Source: Candidatus Micrarchaeia archaeon (GTDB lineage: Archaea > Micrarchaeota > Micrarchaeia > Anstonellales > Bilamarchaeaceae). Taken from it: 14,889 bases of DNA. The notes below the pieces were generated by a model. The model did not search any database. It was given only the letters and a program-made list of their open reading frames with translations, and was not told the origin of the DNA. Of the stretch, positions 1 through 6,402 are shown piece after piece. Each line of letters opens with the position of its first letter. The stretch's first letter is position 1. Location of the stretch: NCBI GenBank assembly GCA_041650355.1, contig JBAZLI010000013.1, positions 1 to 14,889 of the forward strand, in the 5' to 3' direction. The position numbers and the translations under genes were made by a program.

Positions 1-484
1 CCCATCCCTGCGCTATCTTGCTCACGTACGGCTTCACGTCCCCCGCATTCACTATATAATTGGAAACCTCTCCGGTCCCGGCAAGGGTGTGGCTCGCAAT
101 TATCGCCTCCTCGGGGAAAGCGATTATGCACGGCTTGTTCTCGCACACCCTGCAGGTCTTCACTATGTACTCGGGAGGCGCAGGGACGAAGTTCTGTTCG
201 GGATAATTGTAATAGTAATGGGTCCTCTTCGGGCACGGCATGTCCAAATCGTCGCTCACGCTCGCTTTTATCGCAAAGTACCTCTGGTCCCCGTTGGTCC
301 TGGGCTCGAAGGCTATAATTTCTATCTTGTCCGCGTACGGGAACCTTTCCTGGAGGTCCTCAAGCACGACTTTCTTCGCGTCCCTTTCCTCGTAGTTTCC
401 GCCGGCCATGTTGATGCCGAGCACGAGCGCTGCCGCAACCACAAGCAGCAGAGCGGTGATCGCGATTTCCTTTTTCATGGTCAT
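1..484 (-). CDS. Exported or membrane-anchored protein of unknown function (partial, C-terminus outside window)
   Basis: I do not recognise the family. The reading frame is open from an ATG at 484 (a second in-frame ATG is at 478) to the window edge, giving about 161 residues. The N-terminus is Met-Lys-Lys-Glu followed by a hydrophobic stretch of about 18 residues (ITALLLVVAAALVLGI), so it is a signal peptide or a single membrane anchor with the rest outside the membrane. The soluble part has a charged helix-like segment, an aromatic patch (HYYYNYP), and a CRVCENKPC segment whose CxxC could bind metal or form a disulfide. A strong AT-rich box lies at 511-520, giving a nearly leaderless start. 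It is divergent from the exosome genes and probably not functionally tied to them. The plus-strand reading frame at 89-538 is its shadow. Confidence 0.7.
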   Translation of the reverse strand, partial: MTMKKEIAITALLLVVAAALVLGINMAGGNYEERDAKKVVLEDLQERFPYADKIEIIAFEPRTNGDQRYFAIKASVSDDLDMPCPKRTHYYYNYPEQNFVPAPPEYIVKTCRVCENKPCIIAFPEEAIIASHTLAGTGEVSNYIVNAGDVKPYVSKIAQGW

Positions 485-504
485 CCCTATGTATTTGTGT
501 GTGG

Positions 505-521
505 ATTAAATTTAAATATAC
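505..521 (-). promoter_or_regulatory. TATA box for the divergent unknown gene
   Basis: The AT-rich block TTAAATTTAAATATA lies between the divergent first gene and rrp4. Read on the minus strand, TATATTTAAA at 520-511 is about 31 nt before the ATG at 484, a usual archaeal TATA distance for a near-leaderless transcript. The block is almost symmetric, so it might also fire toward rrp4, which would leave a leader of about 118 nt. Confidence 0.5.
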
Positions 522-606
522 TATCTTTCATTAATTGATGCGTAAAAGAGACGAAAAACCGGAGGTACATTGCCCAGGAGGGGCGTAACGTACTTTTTCT
601 GGAACA

Positions 607-616
607 AGTTTAGAAA
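607..616 (+). promoter_or_regulatory. Possible TATA box for the exosome operon
   Basis: GTTTAGAAAG lies about 45 nt before the GTG start of rrp4. A transcript starting around 635-640 would have a leader of about 20 nt carrying the AGGTGA ribosome binding site at 648-653. It is a weak match, and the AT-rich block at 505-521 is the alternative promoter. Confidence 0.3.
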
Positions 617-657
617 GCGAAATGTCGCGAAAAGCGATATTGCTTACAGGTGATTCA

Positions 658-1260
658 GTGAAGAAAATCGTAGTGCCGGGAGAGAAGATTTCCGACGCTC
701 CGTTCATGGCCGAGACCACTTTCGTGGAGGGAAACAAGACCTACGCGAGCGTGGCGGGCATGATGGACGAGGAGAACAAGTTCGTGCCCACGAAAAGCGT
801 GTATTCCCCGAGGCAGGGCGACGCGGTGGTGGGCATAGTGGTGTACATCAGGGGCAACGGGTACAAGGTTGATTTGAACCTTCCGTTCGAGGGCTTCCTT
901 TCCGGGAAGGACACGCGCGTGCCTTTCAGCATGGGCGAGATAATGTTCGGGAAGGTGAAGGACGTAGATGAGATAGGGAACGTGGACCTCATAGACGTGC
1001 GCAAGCTCGCGCCAGGGAAAATAATGGACTTCCCGGCCGCGAAAGTGCCCCGCCTCATAGGGAAGCGCAACAGCATGCTCAACACGATAATGCAGGGCAC
1101 CGGAACCGAAGTGTACGTAGGGAACAACGGCTACGTCTGGCTCTCCGGGGGAAACATAAGCCTCGCGCTGAAAGCCATAGACATGGTGAACCGGAAATCG
1201 CACATGAGCGGGCTCACGAACGAAATCGCGGATTTCCTCGCGAAGCACAAGGACGAATGA
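658..1260 (+). CDS. rrp4: Exosome complex RNA-binding subunit Rrp4
   Basis: Rrp4 is one of the cap subunits that sit on the hexameric Rrp41-Rrp42 ring of the archaeal exosome and guide RNA into it. The 200-residue product starts KKIVVPGE, the typical Rrp4 N-terminus. It has an S1 domain at about residues 54-115 (GDAVVGIV) and a KH domain at about 128-190 with VPRLIGKRNSM and VGNNGYVWLSG, then the conserved tail GLTNEIADFL. I chose the GTG at 658 over the in-frame ATG at 622 because AGGTGA lies 4 nt before it and because KIVVPG should be close to the N-terminus. The extra 12 residues from 622 have no ribosome binding site. The first gene of the cluster, it lacks the SBDS and proteasome genes often found upstream in other archaea. 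Confidence 0.93.
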   Translation: MKKIVVPGEKISDAPFMAETTFVEGNKTYASVAGMMDEENKFVPTKSVYSPRQGDAVVGIVVYIRGNGYKVDLNLPFEGFLSGKDTRVPFSMGEIMFGKVKDVDEIGNVDLIDVRKLAPGKIMDFPAAKVPRLIGKRNSMLNTIMQGTGTEVYVGNNGYVWLSGGNISLALKAIDMVNRKSHMSGLTNEIADFLAKHKDE

Positions 1261-1293
1261 TTGCACAGGCAGAAAAATGAAAAAGGTGAACAC

Positions 1294-2037
1294 ATGGGAG
1301 GCGGAGAAAAACCCAAACTCATAATAGACGGAAAGAGGATAGACGGACGCGGGCTCGACGATTCGAGGCCGGTCAAAATCGAGGCAGGAGTGCTCAACGA
1401 AGCCGAAGGCTCGGCCTACGTGGAATGGGGCGGGAACAAGGTCCTCGCCGGAGTGTACGGGCCGCGCGAGTGCATACCGAAGCACGACGCGAACCCGTTC
1501 AAGGCGCTCATGAAGTGCAGGTACACGATGTCCCCGTTCGCGAGCAAGGAGGAGCACAGCAGGAGCGGCCCGAACAGGCGCAGCATCGAGATTTCGAAAG
1601 TGATAAGGGAAGTTTTCGAGAGCCTCGTGATAACCGAGCTGTTCCCGATGACTCAGATAGACGTTTACATAGACGTGCTCCAGGCAGAAGGGGGCACCAG
1701 GGTGAGCGCGATAACCGCGGCCGCGGTCGCGCTTGCTGATGCCGGAATCCCCATGAAGGACATGGTTTCCGGAATCGCCGTAGGGAAGATAGACGGCGAA
1801 ATAGCCGTGGACCTGGGAAGGGACGAGGACAATTTCGGGCAGAGCGACGTTCCCATGGCCGTTTCGCACAGGAACAAGGACATACTGCTCCTGCAGATGG
1901 ACGGCCTGCTCACGAAAGCCGAATTCGAGCGTGCGATGGACAAGGCCATCTCGGCTTCCGAGAAGCTACACGCGCTCCAGTCGGACGCGATAGTGCGCAG
2001 CTACGAGAAGCTGGAATCCGAGGGGCTCAGCCTCTGA
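1294..2037 (+). CDS. rrp41: Exosome catalytic subunit Rrp41 (RNase PH family)
   Basis: This is the phosphorolytic 3'-5' exoribonuclease subunit of the exosome ring; it releases nucleoside diphosphates using phosphate and pairs with Rrp42. The 247-residue product carries IDGRG near residue 16, the RNA-contact segment GPNRRSIEISK (92-102), the phosphate-site loop EGGTRVSAI (132-140), and the metal/catalytic motif around DEDNFGQSDVP. In that motif D179 and D185 align with the paired active-site aspartates of PNPase, so the subunit looks active. The ATG at 1294 is chosen over the TTG at 1261 because AAAGGTGA lies 4 nt before it. It follows rrp4 by 33 nt, in the standard archaeal order. Confidence 0.96.
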   Translation: MGGGEKPKLIIDGKRIDGRGLDDSRPVKIEAGVLNEAEGSAYVEWGGNKVLAGVYGPRECIPKHDANPFKALMKCRYTMSPFASKEEHSRSGPNRRSIEISKVIREVFESLVITELFPMTQIDVYIDVLQAEGGTRVSAITAAAVALADAGIPMKDMVSGIAVGKIDGEIAVDLGRDEDNFGQSDVPMAVSHRNKDILLLQMDGLLTKAEFERAMDKAISASEKLHALQSDAIVRSYEKLESEGLSL

Positions 2038-2048
2038 AGGTGATGTTT

Positions 2049-2852
2049 ATGGGAGAAAGCGCAAAAGACGTAGTTATGCACGACATAAAGAAAGGGGTGC
2101 TTCTGGACATTTTCAAGAAGGGCGAGCGCATGGACGGCCGCGGATTCGAGGATTACCGTCCGATAAGCGTGAAGAAAGGCGTGATAGCCACCGCAGAAGG
2201 CTCCGCGCTTGCGAAGATAGGCAAGACGCAGATTCTTGTGGGCGCTAAATTCGACGCTGTAACCCCGTTCGCGGACAGGCCGAACGAGGGGGTTTTCAGC
2301 GTGAACTGCGAATTCCTTCCGCTCGCGAGCCCCACGTTCGAGCCAGGGCCTCCGAACGAGAATTCCATACAGCTCGCGCGCGTGACCGACAGGGGCATAA
2401 GGAGCGCCGAGGTCGAAGGCGACAGTCCGATAACCGCGAATTTCTTCCTCGAGGAGGGGAAGGTGCTCGCGCTTTATTTGGACATTTACGTGCTGGACCA
2501 CTCAGGCAACATGACCGACGCGGCTTCGCTCGCGGCCATGGGCGCGCTCATGAGCGCGAAAATACCGAAATACTCGGAAGGGAAGCTGGTGCGCACCGAA
2601 TCCATAGGAGGGCTCCCGCTCAAGCACTTCCCGATTTCCACCACGATAGCCAAGATTGACAAGTACCTTCTCGTGGACCCGTCCAAGGAGGAGAACCTTG
2701 TCGCTGACTCGACACTGACGATAACCACCACGCAGACAGGCCTGCTCGCGTCCATGCAGAAGACCAAGGGCGCGATGAGCAGGGATGAAGTGCTGCAGGC
2801 GGTGGACATAGCGTTTAAAAAAGGTGACGAGCTAAGGAAATACATTCTCTGA
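2049..2852 (+). CDS. rrp42: Exosome non-catalytic ring subunit Rrp42 (RNase PH family)
   Basis: Rrp42 forms the alternating structural half of the exosome hexamer and helps bind RNA with Rrp41. The 267-residue protein has the RNase PH fold signatures MDGRGFEDYRPI and GSALAKIGKTQILVGAKF, and the family-typical NENSIQLARVTDRGIRSAE. The DxxxxxD catalytic pair of Rrp41 is not kept: the corresponding region reads LVDPSKEENLVADSTLTI, as expected for the inactive paralogue. The start is the ATG at 2049, with GGTGA 5 nt before it. The upstream in-frame GTG at 2040 and ATG at 2043 overlap the ribosome binding site itself. The gene begins 11 nt after rrp41 ends. Confidence 0.95.
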   Translation: MGESAKDVVMHDIKKGVLLDIFKKGERMDGRGFEDYRPISVKKGVIATAEGSALAKIGKTQILVGAKFDAVTPFADRPNEGVFSVNCEFLPLASPTFEPGPPNENSIQLARVTDRGIRSAEVEGDSPITANFFLEEGKVLALYLDIYVLDHSGNMTDAASLAAMGALMSAKIPKYSEGKLVRTESIGGLPLKHFPISTTIAKIDKYLLVDPSKEENLVADSTLTITTTQTGLLASMQKTKGAMSRDEVLQAVDIAFKKGDELRKYIL

Positions 2853-2867
2853 ATCAGGTGAAAACTT

Positions 2868-3101
2868 ATGAGGACTTCAAAATACAGCGCCAAGATGAGG
2901 AATCTCTACGACGCGGCGCGCAGGCTCAAGCAGGACAGGTACGTGTGCCCTAAGTGCGGCAAGAAGAACGTGAAGCGCGTGGGCAACGCGCTCTGGAAGT
3001 GCCGCTCCTGCGAAGCGAAGATAGCGGGCGGGGCGTATTCGCTCTCGACCGGAGTAGGGGTAACAGCGAACCGCGTGATACGCGAGTCCATGCAGCAGTG
3101 A
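2868..3101 (+). CDS. rpl37ae: 50S ribosomal protein eL43 (L37Ae)
   Basis: This is a small zinc-ribbon protein of the large ribosomal subunit. The 77-residue product contains the paired zinc-binding motifs CPKC (near residue 27) and CRSC (near residue 45), and the family pattern ALWKCRSCEAKIAGGAY. All four cysteines are present, in contrast to its neighbour rpoP. The start ATG at 2868 has AGGTGA 6 nt upstream. Its place between rrp42 and rpoP is the usual archaeal arrangement. Confidence 0.96.
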   Translation: MRTSKYSAKMRNLYDAARRLKQDRYVCPKCGKKNVKRVGNALWKCRSCEAKIAGGAYSLSTGVGVTANRVIRESMQQ

Positions 3102-3105
3102 TTCT

Positions 3106-3243
3106 ATGGCGCAATACGAAGTCTGGAAAACCAGGGACCTTGTGGAGCTCAGCGACGCGAAGAACTTCGAATTCCCGCACAGCGGGGAGAAAATCCTTCT
3201 CAAGAAAAGGCCGCCCATAGCGAAAACAACAAACACTGATTAA
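3106..3243 (+). CDS. rpoP: RNA polymerase subunit P (Rpb12/Rpc10-like) lacking its zinc cysteines
   Basis: This 45-residue protein sits exactly where rpoP is found in archaeal exosome clusters, after eL43 and before Brix. Its C-terminal half, PHSGEKILLKKRPPIAK, matches the RpoP pattern CPYCGxRILxKxRPPxxK, and its start AQYEVWKT matches xxYxCxxCG. Normal RpoP is a zinc ribbon in the RNA polymerase assembly platform. Here all four cysteine positions are replaced: V6 and T9 at the first pair, F23 and S26 at the second. The frame is intact, begins 4 nt after the eL43 stop, and its TAA touches the ATG of the next gene. No clear ribosome binding site is seen, so it may depend on translational coupling. 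Identity rests on position, length and the RPP-containing tail; without the neighbours it would be hard to name. Confidence 0.8.
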   Translation: MAQYEVWKTRDLVELSDAKNFEFPHSGEKILLKKRPPIAKTTNTD

Positions 3244-3699
3244 ATGCTCGTGAGCACGGACCGCCACCCTTCCAGGGAGTCGCGCGCGTTTGCAAGGGCG
3301 TTCGCTTCCTCAATCGGCTCGTTTTACCGCGCGCGCGGGAAGAAAACCGTGGACGCGCTCGTTTCCGAGGCGCGGAAAAAAGGCGAGAACATCCTTTCAA
3401 TAGTTTCTTCTTCGGAAATTTCCTTCATTTCCATCTCGGTTTCCAGCTGGGGGTGGAAGCAAAAGACGCTGCGCGTTATCAAATACTCTTTCGAACCGGA
3501 TTTGCTGAAGAAGCCCTGCGAGATAGGCGCTTTTGAAGGCAAAGAAGGGAAGGAATTGGAATCCCTCTTCGGCTTCGACGCTTTCTACGGCGGGGACGCG
3601 GTGCTTTTCGCTGAAGGCGGGAAGATGAGAATAATCCGCAAAGAGAAAAACCTTTTGGAGATGGAATACGGAATCCAGGAGTGCAGGGTGGAAAAATGA
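3244..3699 (+). CDS. Brix-domain ribosome biogenesis protein (Imp4-like)
   Basis: Archaeal single-domain Brix proteins are relatives of Imp4, Brx1 and Rpf2 and act in ribosomal RNA maturation. The 151-residue product begins LVSTDRHPSRESRAFARAFAS, very like the TTSRKPSxRTRSFAxxLA opening of the family. A middle segment ISISVSSWGWKQKTLRVIKYSF and a C-terminal strand pattern (MRIIRKEKNLLEMEYGI) follow. It is short for the family but complete. The ATG at 3244 directly abuts the TAA of rpoP, and its TGA overlaps the ATG of pcc1, so translation is likely coupled on both sides. Confidence 0.8.
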   Translation: MLVSTDRHPSRESRAFARAFASSIGSFYRARGKKTVDALVSEARKKGENILSIVSSSEISFISISVSSWGWKQKTLRVIKYSFEPDLLKKPCEIGAFEGKEGKELESLFGFDAFYGGDAVLFAEGGKMRIIRKEKNLLEMEYGIQECRVEK

Positions 3700-3938
3700 A
3701 AAACAGCGCCGAACTCACAATTGAAGTGCCGGAAAAGGAGGCAAAGAGCATAATCGCGGCCTTGAAGAAGGAAAATGCCTCAAATAAGCGCTTTTCCAGC
3801 ACCATTTACATGCGTGCGGGAAAACTGATGATAAGGGTGGAAGCCGAGGACATGGTGGCCCTGCGCTCCACCCTAAACAGCTACCTGCGCTACCTGCAGG
3901 CGATAGAGGAATTCGAGCAGAAATTCCCCGGGGATTAG
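3696..3938 (+). CDS. pcc1: KEOPS complex subunit Pcc1
   Basis: Pcc1 is the small dimerising subunit of KEOPS, the complex that makes the universal t6A modification at position 37 of ANN-decoding tRNAs. The 80-residue protein has the Pcc1 layout: a first strand (AELTIEVP), a helix (AKSIIAALKKEN), a strand pair ending in KLMIRVEAEDMVALRSTLNSYLR, and a C-terminal helix. The start overlaps the Brix stop as ATGA, and GGTGG precedes it by 5 nt; the GTG at 3681 would lie within the Brix gene without a site. Pcc1 is often found in this gene cluster in archaea. Confidence 0.85.
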   Translation: MKNSAELTIEVPEKEAKSIIAALKKENASNKRFSSTIYMRAGKLMIRVEAEDMVALRSTLNSYLRYLQAIEEFEQKFPGD

Positions 3939-3941
3939 GTA

Positions 3942-3949
3942 TTTATAAT
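3942..3949 (+). promoter_or_regulatory. TATA-like box before prefoldin beta
   Basis: TTTATAAT lies just after the pcc1 stop, in the only gap of more than 50 nt within the plus-strand gene run. It would place a transcript start near 3970 and a leader of about 37 nt before the pfdB start at 4008, so pfdB and the genes after it may have their own promoter as well as read-through. Confidence 0.45.
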
Positions 3950-4007
3950 TGTTCAGTCCAAATTATTCCTGCTTATTGTTGTAGCGGTTTAAATGCAGGG
4001 TGAAAAA

Positions 4008-4358
4008 ATGAACCAACCTAATCCGGAACTCGAAAAGGACCTGGTGGAATACCAGAACGCTGAGAAACAGCTCCAGATGGTCATGCTCCAGAAGCACCAG
4101 CTCCAGCTCCAGCTCAACGAGATTTCGCTCGCGCTCGAGGAGCTCGCGAAGGCCAAAAGCGACATCTACAAGGCCACAGGGAGCATAATGATGAAAACCA
4201 CGCGCGAGGACGCCGAGAAGGACCTGAAAGACCGGAAAAATCTCTTTGAGATAAGGGTGAAAACGCTCGCGCAGCAGGAGGAGAAGGCCAAATCGCAGCT
4301 TCTCAGGCTCCAGAAGAAGATAGAGGACTTGTCCAAGGGATACACTCCTTCCATGTGA
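4008..4358 (+). CDS. pfdB: Prefoldin subunit beta
   Basis: Prefoldin is the hexameric jellyfish-shaped chaperone that passes unfolded proteins to the group II chaperonin; four beta subunits join two alpha subunits. The 116-residue protein is almost all coiled coil: a first helix ending in QLQMVMLQKHQLQLQLNEI, a hairpin region with the family-typical IYKATGSIMMKT, and a second long helix ending LLRLQKKIEDL. The ATG at 4008 is preferred to the one at 3993 because GGGTGA ends 4 nt before it. The gene lies 69 nt after pcc1 and 10 nt before the DHH gene. Confidence 0.93.
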   Translation: MNQPNPELEKDLVEYQNAEKQLQMVMLQKHQLQLQLNEISLALEELAKAKSDIYKATGSIMMKTTREDAEKDLKDRKNLFEIRVKTLAQQEEKAKSQLLRLQKKIEDLSKGYTPSM

Positions 4359-4368
4359 TGGTGGCCAT

Positions 4369-5403
4369 ATGAACATTGCCGAAGAGACTCCGCGAGCAAG
4401 GAGGCATTCCTCATTCGGCGATGAATCCCAAAAACCTGCTGCAAGCGCCGGCCCGGTTTTTGGGATGGATTTCCCTTCCTTCGTGAAAAAATACGCGAAA
4501 GCGAAGGTCGCCATAGGGCTCCACCGCAACGCGGACCCGGACGCGCTCTGCTCCGGCTACGCGCTGTCCACTATTTTTCCGGATTCCATATTGATTACTC
4601 CGGACGACATGGGCCTGCCTGCGAAGAGCCTCGCAGCCGAGCTCGGGATAAAAGTCCACGAATTCAAAAAAACCAGCAGGGCTCAGTACGAAGGGCTCAT
4701 AGTTGTGGATGCAGGCAGCTACTCGATGATAAAAGAGGCGCGCGACTGGAAAATCCTCGGGCTCATAGACCACCACCAGAAGTCCCCTCCTGCGGAGCGC
4801 ATAGCCGCGGAGTTCGAGCTGTGGGACGCCGCATCCCCGTCCACCTGCCAGCTTGTTTCCCAGCTGATCCAGAGTCCTGAGCCGAAGGCCGCGTTCGCGC
4901 TCGCAGTCGGAATCGTTTCCGACACCGCGCGCTTCAAAGGCGGGAACGCCCAGAGCTTCAGCGAGCTTGCGCGCCTTCTCGGAATTTGCGGAAAAAGCTA
5001 CAAGGAAGTGCTGGAATGGGCCGAGCCCGAACGCGCGCCTGAAGAGAAAATGGCCATGCTGTCCGCGCTTTCGCGCGCGAAGTGCGTCGCCTATAAGAAT
5101 TTTGTGATTGCAACAACAACCGTGGGCGGGAACGAAAGCGACGCTTCCTCCTCGCTGAGCGAGTTCGCGGACATATCCTTCGCCGCGAGCTGGAAAGCCA
5201 GGGAGAAGACCACGCGGGTTTCCGCTCGCGCAAGAAAGAACGTGAAGATAGCGATGAACGAGATAATGGCTGCCATAGGGAAGCGTTTCGGCGCAACCGG
5301 CGGAGGCCACGCGAAAGCCGCGGGTGCGAACGCCCTGGAAAAGCCGGAAGCTGTGCTCGAGGCCTGCGTTTCCGCAGTGAAGGACGCGCTCGACACGGAT
5401 TGA
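4369..5403 (+). CDS. DHH-DHHA1 phosphoesterase (NrnA/RecJ-like)
   Basis: DHH enzymes are Mn-dependent phosphoesterases; relatives degrade very short RNA, remove phosphate from pAp or split cyclic dinucleotides. The metal ligands are visible in order: LHRNADPDA (H52, D56, D58), VVDAGS (D114), IDHH (D134-H136) and GIVSDTARF (D185). The C-terminal DHHA1 substrate domain has the GGGHAKAAGA glycine motif at 311-320. The protein is 344 residues from the ATG at 4369, which has a GGTGG just before it. The first 32 residues look disordered and a second ATG at 4465 (M33) starts at the family-typical MDFPSFVKKY. A 12-bp inverted repeat lies just before that ATG. Position next to exosome genes suggests disposal of the short RNA ends left by the exosome; the exact substrate cannot be read from the sequence. 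Confidence 0.88.
   Translation: MNIAEETPRARRHSSFGDESQKPAASAGPVFGMDFPSFVKKYAKAKVAIGLHRNADPDALCSGYALSTIFPDSILITPDDMGLPAKSLAAELGIKVHEFKKTSRAQYEGLIVVDAGSYSMIKEARDWKILGLIDHHQKSPPAERIAAEFELWDAASPSTCQLVSQLIQSPEPKAAFALAVGIVSDTARFKGGNAQSFSELARLLGICGKSYKEVLEWAEPERAPEEKMAMLSALSRAKCVAYKNFVIATTTVGGNESDASSSLSEFADISFAASWKAREKTTRVSARARKNVKIAMNEIMAAIGKRFGATGGGHAKAAGANALEKPEAVLEACVSAVKDALDTD
4425..4466. repeat. 12-bp perfect inverted repeat inside the DHH gene
   Basis: ATCCCAAAAACC at 4425-4436 and GGTTTTTGGGAT at 4455-4466 are exact complements with an 18-nt loop. The right arm ends on the first two bases of the in-frame ATG at 4465. The structure could form in the mRNA near the 5' end of the DHH gene. No T-tract follows that would make it a terminator. 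Confidence 0.75.
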
Positions 5404-5413
5404 GGTGTGATTT

Positions 5414-6400
5414 ATGAGAACCATAGTGGTGGGAGGCCAGTACGGTGACGAGGGAAAAGGGAAAATACTCAGCTACCTCGCAGTGAAGGACAATCCGAAA
5501 GTGATAGTGCGCGGCGGCGTAGGCCCGAACGCCGGCCACCAGGTTTTCTACAACGGGAAGAAATACGGCCTGCGGCTCATTCCCTGCGGTTTCGTTAATG
5601 GGAGCGCGCGCCTGCTCATAGGCGCAGGAGTGCTCGTGAACCCGGAGGTTTTCCTCAAGGAGGTTGCCGAAGTAGGAGGGGAAAAGCGGTCCGGAATAGA
5701 TTTCCGCGCGATTGCGATACTCCCAGAGCACCGCGAGCGCGACAAGAGCGACAACTCCAAGAAAATAGGAACAACTGGAACAGGATGCGGGCCTGCAATG
5801 ATGGACCGCGTCGCGAGGGTCGCGAAATTCGTCTCTGAAATTCCGGAGCTCAAGCAGTACATTTGCGACGTTGAACAGGAGGTGAACGCTGAGAAGGACG
5901 TGCTCATAGAAGGCAGCCAGGGCTTCATGCTCTCGCTCTATTACGGGACCTATCCGTTCGTGACCAGCAAGGACACTTCCGCCTCTTCGGTTGCCGCGGA
6001 CGTGGGGCTGGGCCCCAAGTCCATAGACCGTGTAATCATGGTGATAAAAGCGTACACCACCCGCGTGGGGAACGGCCCGTTCCCAGGGGAGCTTCCTGTT
6101 GATGAGGCAGTGAAGCTCGGCTTCCAGGAATACGGGACCGTAACCGGAAGACCTAGAAGGACGAGCAAGGATTTGCATTTCGAGGATTTGAGGAAAGCCG
6201 CGCGCATAAACAGCGCAACCGACATCGCGATAACCAAGATAGACATAAAATTCCAGGGAAACGCGGGAGTGCGCGAATTCTCAAAACTAACCTCAGATGC
6301 GCAGGAATTCGTGAAAAACGTTGAGAAGGAATTCGGGGTTCCGGTAACTTTGATTGGAACCGGCCCGGACGTGAATGACATAATAGATTTGAGGCACTAA
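5414..6400 (+). CDS. purA: Adenylosuccinate synthetase, short archaeal form
   Basis: This enzyme joins IMP and aspartate using GTP, the first committed step to AMP. The 328-residue protein matches the short archaeal type rather than the bacterial type of about 430 residues. Visible motifs are GGQYGDEGKGK at the N-terminus with the catalytic aspartate D12, GPNAGHQ with H42, the IMP loop GTTGTGCGPA, EGSQGFMLSLYYGTYPFVT, TRVGNGPFPGEL, and GTVTGRPRRTSKDL. The nucleotide-base motif TKIDIKFQGN lies near the end. GAGGTG lies 6 nt before the ATG. The gene begins 10 nt after the DHH gene and closes the run; its stop is only two bases from the stop of the convergent gene. Confidence 0.95.
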   Translation: MRTIVVGGQYGDEGKGKILSYLAVKDNPKVIVRGGVGPNAGHQVFYNGKKYGLRLIPCGFVNGSARLLIGAGVLVNPEVFLKEVAEVGGEKRSGIDFRAIAILPEHRERDKSDNSKKIGTTGTGCGPAMMDRVARVAKFVSEIPELKQYICDVEQEVNAEKDVLIEGSQGFMLSLYYGTYPFVTSKDTSASSVAADVGLGPKSIDRVIMVIKAYTTRVGNGPFPGELPVDEAVKLGFQEYGTVTGRPRRTSKDLHFEDLRKAARINSATDIAITKIDIKFQGNAGVREFSKLTSDAQEFVKNVEKEFGVPVTLIGTGPDVNDIIDLRH

Positions 6401-6402
6401 AA

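Noticed and set aside
539..592. Short frame of 17 codons between the two divergent genes
   Set aside because: No ribosome binding site, no similarity seen, and it lies in the presumed promoter region of the exosome genes.
655..1869. Long minus-strand open frame opposite rrp4 and rrp41
   Set aside because: It is rich in His, Tyr and Arg with no family features and lies antisense to two clearly recognised genes; a shadow of GC-rich codons.
4958..6178. 406-codon minus-strand open frame opposite the DHH gene and purA
   Set aside because: Low-complexity Ser/Arg-rich C-terminus and full overlap with two recognised genes on the other strand.
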